Source: Latrodectus hesperus
Taxonomy: Eukaryota; Arthropoda; Arachnida; Araneae; Theridiidae
Length of the DNA stretch: 64,000 nucleotides
Reading direction: 5' to 3'
Assembly (NCBI GenBank): GCA_037975125.1
Contig: CM075851.1
Coordinates: 124,040,643-124,104,642 of the forward strand
Part shown: in pieces, positions 17,047 to 30,615 of the stretch
Layout: every line of letters begins with the position of its first letter
Numbering within the stretch: the first letter of the stretch is position 1
Notes under the pieces: generated by a model
Seen by the model: the letters and a program-made list of their open reading frames with translations, nothing else
Told to the model about the DNA's origin: nothing
Database searches by the model: none
Translations under genes and position numbers: made by a program

Positions 17047-17526
17047 CGCGAAAACAAATGAAATCTTAGACTTCTGCGAGATTTTATTATTTATAACAAA
17101 ACTAAAATGAAAATAAATGATTTTAATAGCTATAAAAACTGTAAAATATTTTGTGTAAAACGTGCTAAATGAAAAGTAAAAATTAGATTTAATTGTGCTA
17201 TTTGTGACTTTTAAACAGTAATATTTAGAAACTAATAATATACCTCTTAATCTTTGAATAATATGTCTTGGACATTCAAGTTAACGATTCAAGCTGCAAC
17301 CTCTCGCTGTGTAGCAGATTACTTAACAAAATTTCTTCAAGTTATATTATCAACCTAAATATTCATTATTGGTAAGAAATAAGCTTGAAGATTTTTTTAT
17401 CAAAGCAAATTATTGAGATGAAGGTTGTTTTCCTTTTGAGTTTTTTTTCCAATTATTAGAAGTTCTAGAATTCTTTGCATATTCAAAAATATATTTATGA
17501 TTTTATGATTAAAATATAATTTTTTC

Positions 17527-17821
17527 CACCGGCGGGCACACTTGGGTGACTAATCCTATGCCACAACAAGTCCAGAAACTGCTACTCGTTTGTCGTTACC
17601 CAGCGAGCACCTGTGAACCAAGTCTCGGAGGCGAGTAGCGTTACCCGCGCCATACCACCACAAACCCGTTTATAGGGTGGGCCATATCCATACAACATCA
17701 CAAATAGAAAGGACACAGAGATAGACAGATATGGAAAGAAACATCTATGCCCGAACCGGAATTCGTACCCAGGACCATACAGCTCTGGAGTCAGGATACG
17801 CTATACCACTCAGCCATCAGT

Positions 17822-17825
<4 letters not shown>
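17527..17825 (-). mobile_element. tRNA-derived SINE, copy 1
   Basis: On the minus strand the head reads tgatggctgagtggtatagc, which contains an RNA polymerase III A box (TGGCTGAGTGG), and about 50 nt later GGTACGAATTCC, a near-match to the B box (plus coordinates about 17758-17770). The middle part (aaacccgtttata..., tagacagata) is shared with the other two copies, but the 3' tail (plus 17530-17640, caccggcgggcacacttggg) is different, so it is a separate subfamily. The 5' head directly abuts a (TA)n array. It is a retroposon, not a tRNA gene: a cloverleaf is not maintained. Confidence 0.75.

Positions 17826-17869
<44 letters not shown>
17826..17869. repeat. (TA)n microsatellite next to SINE copy 1
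   Basis: About 44 bp of TA starting at the first base beyond the SINE head. Confidence 0.95.
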
Positions 17870-17873
<4 letters not shown>

Positions 17874-19579
17874 TAAGTAAAGGTACATTTTTTTAATTTG
17901 AGAATATTTTAATTTAATACTGAAGTACACTTAATATCAAATAATTTAAAATTGGTAGAAATTTCCTAGACAAAAAGACAGTTTACTAATTGCTTATTTA
18001 AAACCATCTCCTTTGTTATCAATTAATAAATTTGAATGGAAAAATTTATGCATTATTTTTAATTTGCACTTCTTATTACTATAGAAGTAATAAAATATAT
18101 TTTATCTCTTTTCCTTCATCTCTTTATCCCATATTACCAACAATCTTTAAAAAAGTTCGAAATTGGGTTTTTTTTCTGAATATCAATGAATTTTACAGTC
18201 AAATATATATTTTAGTAAGTGTTACCGTTTAAATAACGTGCTAAATGATCGAGATAAATATCAGCAAATTTGGAATGTGATATTAGCATACAAATGAACG
18301 CAGTAAGATTCGCATTGCTAAAATAATGCAGGATGAGTCATTTTATTAAGTAATTTAATTATGTCACAAATCAGTAACATTTCTGTTTGTAGTAGCTAAA
18401 TACGAATTTCAATTTACTGAAATAAATCACCTATATTATAAGTGTAAATATTTTGTGTTTTCATCATAAGAACGGTAATAAAATGCATTAAATATAAATA
18501 TTAAATAAATTAAAGTTAAGGAAGCTACGATATCAAAACGAAATATATATTAATAAACACGTGTGTTTTCTGTTTAGTTATATTATTTAAAGTGTAAATA
18601 ATCCTTCTGATTCAGATTGATCATTAACATCAATGAATCATGATATTTGCCGTTTAGTGAACATTTATTTCCAAATCACGTCTGGAATAATTTTTAAAAC
18701 GAGGATAATGATTCTCATTGCTTAGGAGAAATCAATTAGAAAAGTATGAGGAATAGAAAGCAAATTAAAATGTGAAAATTCTGTTCAAGCAAAAATAAAC
18801 AAGCAATTTTGCTTATAATCTTAGTTAATATCAAAATGCCTTAAGAAAAGAAAATATTCATTAATTATTATTTTACAGTTGAAATAAAGGAACTAAACTT
18901 TAGCTCAATAATATTTTTATTAAAACAAAACAATTGAAGTCAAGAATTTAAATGACTTTTAAAAAGAATGTCATAAGATTCAAATATTCTTATGCACAGA
19001 TGCCATAAAATCCAGGTTGGCTAAGTTCTGAGTTTAGTCCTTTTTTGGTGGATTTTTTATACATAAGGCAACCTTGTTTCCATTACGTGATAGATATGGA
19101 GACCTATAATAATTATATAGAAAACTCTATTTTGGCAACCGTAGTATTTTTGTCACTGCGCACGTACAACACGTCATCTTAGCCACATTTTTTGTCGCCA
19201 AAATATTTCAATATTTTACATCTTGGATAATGCAGCATTAGTGCCTTTTCTATTTATGATTGGATTTATAATTATTTAACTTTATTTATTTTGTGAATAG
19301 TAGATCTAAATTTCTTAGTAGTAGCTTAGAACTACTAGATCCGAAGTTACCTAGTATTTGAAGTTTAAATTTATGATTTAAAGTATATGAAATAATTAAG
19401 CCAAATGTTCAATCAAATCTTATGGCTTAAGAAGTTTGTAATGAGTAAGTTTGTAAACCATCATGAGTGCAAAAAAATAATTAATGAGAAAATGCTTAGC
19501 CATATTTAGATTTTAGATGTTCATAGAATCCAAAAAAGTGACACTTGGTGATTTTATTATTAGAAAGGATTGTTTTTAA
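17870..19579. other. AT-rich DNA, no gene recognised
   Basis: The segment 19130-19185 (ttggcaaccgtagtattt, gtacaacacgtcatctt) is less AT-rich and resembles 11603-11655; otherwise nothing is visible. Confidence 0.4.
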
Positions 19580-19587
19580 GTAAAAAT

Positions 19588-19871
19588 GTTGTTGTTGTCG
19601 TGTGCCAGCTAGACTGGCAATATGGGGTGCGCTGCTCCACTTTTCTAATTGAACCATATTTGTTGTGGAGTCCGACTTTCTTCAGTACACACATGCCATA
19701 GGAACCCGTTTATAAGGTAGACAACCATTCACACCTCATTCATACAAGGAAGGGACAAAGACAGGATAGATAGAGATAGAAAGTACATCCATGCCCGAAC
19801 CGGGATTCGAACCCAGGACCTCCTTATCCGCAGTCAGGCCCACTGATCACTATATCAGATAAGCGGCTTAG
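19588..19871 (-). mobile_element. tRNA-derived SINE, copy 2, with target duplication
   Basis: Minus-strand orientation. A perfect B box, GGTTCGAATCC, lies at plus 19803-19813; the A box region is degraded. The tail ends in a gcc-agctagactggca palindromic block followed by GTTGTTGTTG on the plus strand, i.e. (CAA)n at the SINE 3' end. An 8-bp direct repeat, GTAAAAAT, flanks it at 19580-19587 and 19872-19879 as a target-site duplication. Body and tail match copy 3 at 34.4 kb. Confidence 0.85.
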
Positions 19872-21347
19872 GTAAAAATAAAAAATAAATACCGCTTAAA
19901 GTCTAGTTGAGTTAGCCAGGTTGATCTAAACATGATTTAGATTGCATTGTGATATTCACCAAGCTAGACCCCCAATTTATTGACTTATACGCCTTGGTGA
20001 GTTCAATGGCTTTTATACGTTATTTTATTTAAGTTAAAATTAGAATCATTACAAAGTAAAAACACATCAATCATCCACGGACTAAAAGGGAATTAAGAAG
20101 TAAACGATTGGTCAGATTGAAATACGACACTGTTAAAATATAATTGATATGATAATGAATAAGAATCCAAAAACAGTTTATAAATTATATAACCCATACA
20201 AAAAACCTTCATTCTCTGCTGCAATATTCAATAGAAATAGGGAGTTCAAAGCAATATTCCTATTTAAAGAAAAGAATCTTAAAAAACAAAAAGTTTAAAA
20301 ATGTAACAAAATATATCTTAAAATATATCTTTTGAAAATATATCAATATATCTTTGAAAATATATCAAAATATATCTTTTGAATAATTGTTAGAATAAAT
20401 TTTCTAACAATTATTCAAAAACATCTGTCTTAGTTGACTAAAACAAAGAAAACAATGTATTTATATAAGTATTCTCCAAATAAAAACAAGAACAGTTATA
20501 TTTTTGCTCTTGCTATTTGTTAAGTCACAAAATTATTTATATCTTTCATTTTAGAGTCCAAACATAAGCTTCACTGAATAAAAATATTCTTTGTGTGGTT
20601 TTAATAAACTGGTTTTGTATTATAAAAATAGACACTCATTAGAAATTTCATACAAGTTTGAACTTTTAATTGAAACTTAAGGATTTAATTAATTTGTGTG
20701 TTAACACTATTCAATACTTAAAGTTTGTAAGCCAGCAGTGGCAACACGTTGAATGTTAACATGCCAACAATCTGAACGAGCAACATTGTACTCGTTGGAG
20801 GCATCTATGACGTCTTTTTCACGTCTTATTTTCTTACATTAATAAATATGTTATTAAGTTTTAACTAACTCTTTCAAGTAACATACACGCAAACACAAAT
20901 TTCTTTAAAATAAAAGAACATCTAATTTATCTTAAATTTTTTTAAAAATTTTTGAATATTGGATTTTATTGACAGCTTATTACAGTTACATGATGGAAAT
21001 GAAACATTGTTAAATTATGTACTTCTGAAGCTCCTTTGAATTCTTTTAGATGAAAATTTTATGTGTTAAGATAAAGAAACAGAAAAAACGCAAACTTTAG
21101 CATAACAGTTTCATAAATCTACAACTGATTTAAGTGGTCATTTTTTATGTGTAATTAACGTATTCCCAGTTAGGTCTGTAAAAAATTTATTAGTACTAAT
21201 AATATGAGTGAATTTTTTAAAATTTCTTTAATATTAAACTCAAGGTCATAGTATAATTTTTTCTTATTTCTGTGAGCATTAAAACGTAAAGATGTATTTG
21301 AGAGTTTATAATTCATGATTTCATTAAAAAGAGTATTATTTCTTATG
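19872..21347. other. AT-rich DNA with a GC-richer patch
   Basis: The patch at about 20705-20840 is GC-richer and on the minus strand reads protein-like in two frames (for example VARSDCWHVN and MLLVQIVGMLTFNVLPLLAY), without an identifiable family. A perfect hairpin lies at 20377-20420. Confidence 0.35.
20377..20420. repeat. Perfect 19-bp inverted repeat (hairpin)
   Basis: TTTTGAATAATTGTTAGAA at 20377-20395 pairs perfectly with 20402-20420 across a 6-nt loop. It follows a run of degenerate AAATATATC repeats (20300-20376). Confidence 0.9.
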
Positions 21348-21752
21348 TACACTGACCAACCAAGATATTATAATCATTTGTCTTATAATATTTTGATTAA
21401 CTATCGCACGCAAATTAACTATGACATGTTGTTGGGCAGATTCAACGAATCACTGAGAATTATCTAGAAAATGAGTGTACTAGATTTAGAAACAGAAGTC
21501 ACGCAATACAACAGTCTTTCCAGAACGTCATAAATGTATTCAGAAGGATCAATATACGGTGGGTTAGCTGACCAAGAAATTAACTACAGTTTTGCCACAG
21601 CATTTGACTTAAAAATATCGATATTTCTAATGTTTCAGAATGTTTGGGGCAATAATTATCCGCAAAATAGATTTTTTTCATATAATTTTCTTAAATATTG
21701 AGTTCAGTAAATAAACTACACTAAAAATATGTTTCATACTCCCAATACATAA
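21348..21752 (-). pseudogene. Decayed Tc1-like transposon, 3' half
   Basis: Minus-strand readings give, in order, FADNYCP (equivalent to the QQDNARPH block with the second catalytic Asp; plus about 21650-21670), then NPPYIDPSEYIYDVLERL (equivalent to SPDLNPIEHVWDVL.RR; plus 21520-21583), then VTSVSKSSTL and LSDSLNLPNN. The order and spacing fit a Tc1-type DDE transposase C-terminal half. At plus 21348-21378 the sequence TA-CACTGACCAACCAAGAT looks like the terminal inverted repeat with its TA target. Stops and frame changes show it is dead. The other terminus was not found. Confidence 0.6.
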
Positions 21753-23151
21753 TTTTATCTGTATAGTAATAGTCTCGTAATATTTATATATGTCAAAATA
21801 AATAGCCTATATTATCGCATTGGAATTTTAACTATTATTAGAAAAGGAATCTCTTCTATACAACATATATAGAAAAATCTCTTTCCACCGAAACTAATTG
21901 CATTTTGAGATGTTCTAAAAATTATTTTTTATCTTCAAATCATTTTCTCAATTGTTAATGAATGTGTAGGTATTCATAGAACTTATAACAATAAAAAGTG
22001 CTTAATGGTTTTGTACAGGAAAAGTAATATTTAACAAATTACATTTCATTTACTATTAAGACAAAATTTTAATAATTTTTCTATTTTACCTTTCACAATG
22101 ACTTCATTAAAAATACATTACATAGGTAGATATTTATTGACATTCATTTCATAAATTTCATTTTATAAGGAAAAAATATACATAAGTAGATTAAGGTAAG
22201 ATTAAGAGATAGCGACTATTATACAATGGATTTAGACAATGGATATACTATTGAAGAATAAAATGTCTTATTATTCTAAAATCACTGTAGCATTAAATTA
22301 TGTTCAGATTAATAATTGCTATTTAACAACATTAATATATATGTGCCATTAGGAAACTATTATTTCGTATTTTGATTCTTAACTGTTTATTAATATTCAA
22401 TAAATATTACAACTTGCATGTTTACCATGTTTAGATAATATTGCAATAGGCTTGATTTTTTATATCTGCTTATTTAATTATTATATAAAAAGTATAGCTT
22501 GATGATATCAGTTCTTAGAGAAGTTTTCAATTGCCTTTAAACAAGATCAAAATATTAGGTTTTCTTGTCTTTAAATTTTATTTAAATAGACCTGGCACAT
22601 TCCATTATGCTTAGGAATATGCTCTTATGATAAGAATATACGTGTTAGACATTCACATTTTTATGTAAGCTTAAATGTAAAGTGTTGTCGGGATTTAGAT
22701 GTAAAGTTTCATTTTTAGTGTGTGTATGAGTAATTCAACTTCACGTTTCTGGTATTTGTATCTAGGTACTTTAACTGCATTTCTTCCTATCCATTTTGTA
22801 TTATTCTTATGTTTAAAGGTTATCAATCTTTCATAATAAATACTGAATATATAAGCACTAAAATAATAAAAAATACTTTTAAATTATCACTTATTTTGAG
22901 TAACTTAGCATTTCAGGCATTTATTTATGTTAATTAATTATTTATGAGTTATACTCTAATCAGAAAAACTAGTTAAGATATTTATTTTTATAAATAGATA
23001 TTTTATTTCTACTTACAATGATAGAAGAAAACCGCATAGTTGATAGAATGAAAATATAAATTGACGTCAATAACGTACGTATTTTGAAAAGATTTAAGAT
23101 TTTTTATTATTCAATATGTATTTCAGCAATGTGTGTTTCAAAACTGTATAC

Positions 23152-23163
<12 letters not shown>

Positions 23164-23203
<40 letters not shown>
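23164..23203. repeat. (TACA)n-(TA)n microsatellite
   Basis: Four TACA units (from about 23149) leading into about 40 bp of TA. Confidence 0.9.
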
Positions 23204-23205
<2 letters not shown>

Positions 23206-23968
23206 TGTGTACTCACACAAACAAAAACATATAATATAACGTCGAGATAATTGAGTCTTTTGATTATAGGAAATTTAAATATATCATGAAACTATAATTT
23301 AAAAATCAAACTGTAGAAGTAAGTGATCTGATGAGCAAGAAACAGTATTCCAAATTAGAAAATGCATAAAATATTTCTTTTTAAAATAATGCTAAGATGC
23401 ATTGTCTGCTTATGAATTCCTTATCAAGGGAAGGGATATCCAAAGGCAAAAGTAAAAGAAGAGCAATGTTTTTCGATTACTTTAATACATTAATCGTAGT
23501 AATGTTGTGTTACGTAATACGGTAGTATATATATAAATCAAATGTTTATGAAAATATTAACAATTCAACAAATTCTCTGGTAATAATATAAATAATTCTT
23601 GTAGATGTAATACTTGTAAAATCTTTTTGATGACCATAAGATATGTAATAAGCTTTGATTTAGTTCAATTTATCTGAAGAATAGTATTATTTTTTCTTTC
23701 TTTCTTTCTCTTTTATAAAATAAATTCCCTAAAGTTATGCGAGTGTATTTGTGTATTGCTGTTCATCTTATTTTTTTTAAATATGCATTTGCTATAAATT
23801 TGAACTACTGATATGACTAGTTCTTTACTTTTCTAATATCTAATTTAAAACTAATAAACTTGAATCAATCTAATTATCCCTTAAATTTAGAATGAACAAA
23901 TGCCATTCTTCGTCTTGTAATTCATGAAATATTCCACATTGTTATGAGGAAATCTCCTAATAATTTTA

Positions 23969-24019
23969 ATATATATATATTTAATATTAATATATATATA
24001 TATATTTTAATATATATTA

Positions 24020-24103
<84 letters not shown>

Positions 24104-24104
24104 T
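23969..24104. repeat. Compound (TA)n / TTAATATTAA repeat
   Basis: TA runs interrupted by TTAATATTAA and TTTTAATATATATTATTTAA blocks, then about 70 bp of pure TA. Confidence 0.9.
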
Positions 24105-24849
24105 ATGCACTAAAGTCATTTTTAATTGGGTTAACAAATTAAACTATATTTAAGATTTTGATATTATTATGAGTTATTGATTATGTAACCGAATATTCTA
24201 ATTTATATATATTTCTTTTAATGTAAACTTTTTTTATTAAATTTTGAGAAATAGTTTCTTAATCTCCTTACTATATTAAATGTAAACTTATTTTTTTCAC
24301 CTCATTTGTTCCTATAAATGATTTATAAAAAAAAAAAAAAAAACTCAGAGTTATAAGACTAATGTGACAGTTTACTTGCTCACCAATTCATGAAACATTT
24401 AAAATACTATAAATTATTCACAGAAATAAAATATATAAAATATTTTAATGCGATGCTTCCCTTTTAAACTAAATTTTAAAGTCAAAATTGTATTTCTTAT
24501 AGTTAAATATTGAGAGAAGAAAACCCATTTTTCCATTAAAGGAAACCCCTAAGTTCCCAGTTTTAACACTAGCTACTGCTAAACAGCAAGAAATGAATTT
24601 TGTGTTTCGTAGTTTTGCATGCACATCTGTGATGGTGACTGTATCGAACTTTCCGAGTTTCCTCACTTGTAAACTTGAACATGTTCTACTGTCAGTGAAA
24701 AATCCTACTCTGGTAGATATTAATAAGATGTAGATATTAAAATACTTTATATTGGCCTTTGGCTATTAGACTGTCCCCTTTACAGTGTCAATGGGCATTT
24801 TATGTTACTTCCATATATCTCATGTATACAGTGTAGCTGAAAGTTGAAA

Positions 24850-25250
24850 CGCTAGAGAAGTAAATGAGTGTTTTCTATCACCGTGTGTCAATGGAAATAA
24901 ATAACTATTTTTGGAAAGTGGATGTTTGAAGATCTCGTAAAGTTAGACACTTAGTTAGAGAGATTTCTCATTAGATAGTACTATCACAGTTAATGGTATC
25001 ATGGTGAAGTAGGAATGACAATTAAGTTTTGTACCGATTTATACGTCTCAAAAGTCTAAGAAATCAACAATTCAAAACAGTCTGAGGGAACCAAAGGAAC
25101 AAGATATTATGCGATTCATCTGGAAGATCTTTCGGAGATTTGATACTGGATACCATTTAGACATCCTGGGGAGACGTTTTAAAAATGTAAAACATAATCG
25201 CATGTCAGAACGTGAAATTTAATAGAAAACTCACAAAGAAGGTGTAAGCA
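24850..25250 (+). pseudogene. Decayed Tc1-like transposase
   Basis: Plus-strand readings give GIMV (24996-25007, equivalent to GVMVWG), then DLYVSKV, and further on FDTGYHLDILGRRFKN (25139-25186, equivalent to PDLNPIEHVWDILGRR). Upstream, TTACGGTGATAG-like text at 24880 may hold the first Asp block but is not secure. A TIR-like start, TA-CAGTGTAGCTGAAAGTT, is at about 24828-24847. It is on the opposite strand to, and a different copy from, the relic at 21.5 kb. Confidence 0.5.
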
Positions 25251-26809
25251 ATAAATAAATAAATGGACTGAACTTTCATCCCTCATTGTTTATCATTGCT
25301 TCATGGATAGAATTTGGAATATTCAATTCCAAAGAGCTCTCAGAAACTTATAGTTTTACCACTCAGAAACTCAAATGATTTTCTCGCCAGTTTAATTGCA
25401 CATAACAAGGACAATATTTAATATTATATAGAGTATTTGATTTTTACCATAAATTAACTCCAAAGACCAGAAGCATTTTCATTGGTATAAAATAAAAAAA
25501 GCAATTGAGCTGAACAATGGTGTAAAAAACTATTATAGAATAACATCATGTTGAGAAAAGATTAATAATACAGTCGTTTTACAAACCTCTAATTTACGAA
25601 CAATCACAGTTTTAAGAACCAGTGACTAGTCTCTAACATGTTCCCATAAATGCAATAATAGTTTTAATTTTTATTCAAGAAATTAAAGTTATAAAAACAT
25701 TTTTGTAGAATTCATTTTCATGCATTTATTCTTGCCTTTATTTTCCCTCATCTAATTTTCCATTTTTTTTAACTATTCTGTTTGAGAAAAATGGGATTGA
25801 CTTTTTTTAAGGGAGAAATGTGAATCCATTAAATTTTGGATAAACAACAATAGTGATTTAATGAAATTCAGGATATTTTGTAGCAATTTTTCTGGAATGT
25901 CTTCAGCCTAATCTTACAGCACATACAACACAGGGTAATCAATAGTTTTATGCTTAAGCAAACTCACTATGCTAATGAAATTGACATTCTGGGTACAAAT
26001 CGAAATTAGCATTCTTTATGTAATTGACACATTCTAGTTGACATGACCAATCTATACTTGAAATTGTGTTGGAGAAAAAAATATCTATATCTCATTTTGG
26101 CATGCGAATTTTACAAAGAAAACAATCTAACCATCGTAAATGAATAAAATCAAGATCATTTGCCTGATGACTTCAGATAAGATGTATTACTCATCCATGA
26201 CCTTTAACACAAAGAAACACTCTACTAATCCAAAAGTTCTCTTAAATTTTTTTAATATAGAGTCAGATGTACGTAAGAATGCTTAAATGATAATGATCAT
26301 AATTAATGAGAATGATAAAGAACTTACAGATATTAAAAAATAAGAATATATTGTAGTGTTGCGAGAGAACATCTGCAATACAAACATATGAATGGGTACC
26401 AATTTTCAGGAATATTTTTCAGAAAAATAAAAAATCAGTGCTTTTCTACATCGAAAAATAGAAAAAATAGTTTTAAAATAGTAATTTTGAGGAAAAACTA
26501 AGATTACATTATTCGATTTTTCACTTGTAAAGTTATAGTAGGAATTACTTTTAAATATGAAATTTATTTTGCTTATTTTTTTCATATAGCTTGAACTTAT
26601 TTTTTTCTTATTTATAAAGAGAGAACAGTTGTTAAAATTAATTTTAAGGCATGTCACTTACGAATTTTTCATTTCAAGAACCACCAGTCCGTACAAGTTT
26701 TTAAAAATGAAAAAATGAAGGTATATTGTAAGAGCTTTTGCATCCTATTCGGCATATATAATCATGGCGAATACTTGATGAACATTATTTACCTGAATGC
26801 ATTGTAAAA

Positions 26810-27022
<213 letters not shown>

Positions 27023-29830
27023 CAAAGTTATTCGTTCTGCCTAAACTATGACTATCAAAAATGTTAATAAAGCACTAGTTGTTTAGTCATAATTTGGATT
27101 TACTTTGCATTTACACATTGATATTTTACTTACATTTGTGTGGCCCCAGCGGAATTCCGGTATATATTATATATTCTAAAATATTATATTAAGTAAATCT
27201 AAAATACAGAATAAACTATTTTCGGTATTTCTGATAAGAATTGAGTGTATGTAAAATATAAATATTTAAAACAGTAAATTTGAAAGCAACTAAATAAAAA
27301 TGATGGTTCAAAATACAATACTGTTGATGATGACAGAAAAAGGACATATATAGAAAAATGCATATAGGGTTACAAGGAAACAAAAAGAAACAACCCGAAA
27401 TAAAACTGAAGTGTACAAAGAAAATGGTAGATCAGCTTAATGTGAATAAAGACAGTTATCGAGCTTAGAAGACTGGAAAATGATACGATTTAGGAAGATT
27501 AATTTTATGAGTCTTATGACAATAAACGTGTCTGAGAAAAAAGCGTGCTGCATTTAATTAAAACGCTTCATAAAATGTGCTGCTATTATAGTGTCTTGAA
27601 TTACCATGAGCACAATAGAACATGAAGTAATTTGCTTGTGCATAAAAATTTATTCAAATGTGTACGAGGAAACTTTTAAATGTTTTGTTATTTTATCATT
27701 GAGTTAGTATGTATCAGTATATTTCAACAAACACCTGACTCCAGAAGCTAATCTTAATTATATATCATTTATGAAAATAATCTTATCTAAAACTAGTTGC
27801 AAATATTACTAAAATTAATTCAATGAATATTCGCTTATGTAAATAAAACTATTTCTGGGAATAATCAAAACTAATTAAATATTCATTATCCTCAATTAGT
27901 TTATTTATTATAATTTATGCATTAAGTATATTTAAGACACGATAGACAAAACTATATAGTTGCATAGATTGTTAAATATATTATGTAATGAAATAACAAA
28001 ATATTCAAATACATTTATTTGATTAAGAAATCATTGTTGTAGTTTTTAAAATGAAATATTTCTTGAATTTAATTAGAATTCTTGAGTAAATAATTTTTTT
28101 CCTCATCTGTCATTGATTTATTGTCTATTGTTACATTTTACTATACACAAGTTATTTTTTGCATTTCTAAATGGGAGATTTTACTAACAATTGATGCATT
28201 AAATGTTAATAGCAATTTTTTTTATTGATATTGAGAGTGGATAGATTATCCAACTTTTATATTTCTAACTGTATATTGAGATTTGAAGGCATATTTAATC
28301 AGTAAAGAAGAATGGCAATATGTCAAAAATTGCATGCTATGTGTGCAAAATATGAAATGAAATTCTTGCTTTGTAAACATAAAAATATAAGAAATGCCTA
28401 TATAGTAACTTAGAAAAATATGTAATATTTAAAATTCTGCCAGTGAAAACAGTCAATAAAATGTTCAGCCAAAAATTGGAAATATTAATTTAATTTCAAA
28501 CATGTTAGCTTATTTAGATATGATATAAATTGCCAAATATGTAATTTAAATTTTTATATTTTACAAAACTACAAAGGTACGTATGAAATTTAAAATATTA
28601 CATTAAGAATTTAAGATCAATATATTCTTGAAAAAGCTGAAAAATAATATTCATTCTATATCTATACCTTATCTTCTTTAATGTAGTTTTGTTTATAAAA
28701 ACAGTTTTTGTGTAGTGACGATAACATACTTAAATTTGAATCTAGTTTAACAACTTATATGTAAATCAGTTAATTTCTTTATTTGAAATTATGTCCGTCA
28801 TTTGAAGACAATTTATGCCATGACGTTTCAAATATAATGAACATCATATCGTACCTTATTGTTTTTATGATTCCCTTCATAATCCATTTAAGAAAATTTT
28901 ACTAGGGATATTATTGTGCATTTAGATGTTATTATTAAATAAATATTTAAAATTTTAAGCATAATCTGGGACAAAATAAAAATGTTCATCTAAAAAATTG
29001 AACAAGAATAAAAATTGAAAGAAAATTGGAAATAAAATTTATTTGTCTTCCAATTAACTTTTTGTTTTACAATAAGAAAGCTAAAAAAAATCTCAAGAAT
29101 TTAAAATAGAGTGTATAGAAAAGGAACTAATTGTTCTTTTAGGATTTAAATTAAGGAAAAGATATCAATTAAAATTTAAATTATTACCATTTAACGGCAA
29201 CACATTTATATGTATTTAATAAAAAAAACTGGAAAAAAATATTTTTTGTGTATCTTACATGTTTACAAAATTTTATGTTTTTTTTGTCAAATTTATGACG
29301 CATTGTCATGAAAAGGATATTTTTATGTGATAATATGATACTCAGTTTAGAATGTTTCATAAGGCATTACATATATATTTATATACATCTTTTCTTGTCT
29401 TGAAAATGTAGAACCTATGATCATTTATAGACTTCTTGTATAACAGCGAAGGATTTCGGCAAGAATATTCTGAAATAAAAAGCTCAAATAACTAAAGCAA
29501 ACATGTATTGTGAACCCATAAAATGTTTGTAAAAATGAGTGGGTGAATGGCTGAGTAAATAAATGTTTCTATATTTACTAGGAAAAGGAGAAATGCTGTT
29601 CTTCACATTTAAAATATACTTTGAGTATTAAACTCAAAATATTTCAAACTTAAATCCATAAGAAAACCAATCAAATTCATATATTTAATAATTAAGGCTG
29701 AATAACTCACAAATATACATCATATGTCAGATTTTATTGTTATTTTTAATATTTTTCATCACTGACTAGTAAACTAGTTGTATATCTAAAATATTTGCAG
29801 CGAGTATTTTAAAAATAGCACGAAACCGTG

Positions 29831-29832
<2 letters not shown>

Positions 29833-29907
<75 letters not shown>
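29833..29907. repeat. (TA)n microsatellite
   Basis: About 75 bp of uninterrupted TA. Confidence 0.95.
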
Positions 29908-29908
<1 letters not shown>

Positions 29909-30615
29909 CATATTTCTCATATATATTTCCATACGATTATCAATTCATATTCTTTTTCAGTGAATTGTAAGCCTAAGAATGCAGGTCATAATTTTTAATC
30001 TTTTTACTCAGAACAACGGATAATCTATTTTGGATCTATTCACGGCTAATCTATTTTGGAAACATACTTTGTTAACTATAAATGCATTTTTAAATGTTTT
30101 TATAAAAAACATGAAGTTAATAAATCCATGATATAGTAGTCAATGACTAAATATAAAGCACTAAATAAATTAAATTTTGTATTTTGTTCTCTTCACTTAA
30201 TTCTTCTCGTATATTGTTTATGCATTTAAAATTCTACTAAAATGTTACACCTCATACTTAAATACCTAAAAAAAAGTTTTCAAATAACAGATATTTCTTT
30301 ATTTTAATGTGAATATTTTCAAATGTAATTCTTGAAAGCTGTTGAAATAAGTCAAAAAAATTATTCGGGAAAGCAAACAAAGTAGTTTGAATTGGCTTAT
30401 GACTAGAAAAATCATGCTTCAAGTGCTAGAGAGTAATTTAACATTTTGCCATTTATCACTCTCAGTTCTGTTAAGAGGAAAAAATAACTGAAATAAAACG
30501 TATCCAATTCAAAACAAAATGGTATTGCATATCGGAATGGGTATCATTTTTCACCGCAAACCTGCTGAAAAGAAATAAGAAACTTAAGTTCAAATCTGTT
30601 TCACTTGATTGCTAG

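Larger units (their letters stand above)
21753..24849. other. AT-rich DNA, no gene recognised
   Basis: Contains two TA arrays (23164, 23969), a short TTTC run near 23694-23709 and a 17-base A run at 24327-24343. A 65-codon minus frame at 24469-24666 has no recognisable motif. Confidence 0.4.

Noticed and set aside
17758..17770. tRNA gene suggested by A and B boxes (also at 19803 and 34453)
   Set aside because: No cloverleaf is maintained; the copies share a long non-tRNA body and two have target duplications, so they are SINEs.
24469..24666. 65-codon minus open frame
   Set aside because: No recognisable domain or splice context; the sequence is slightly protein-like but not enough to call.
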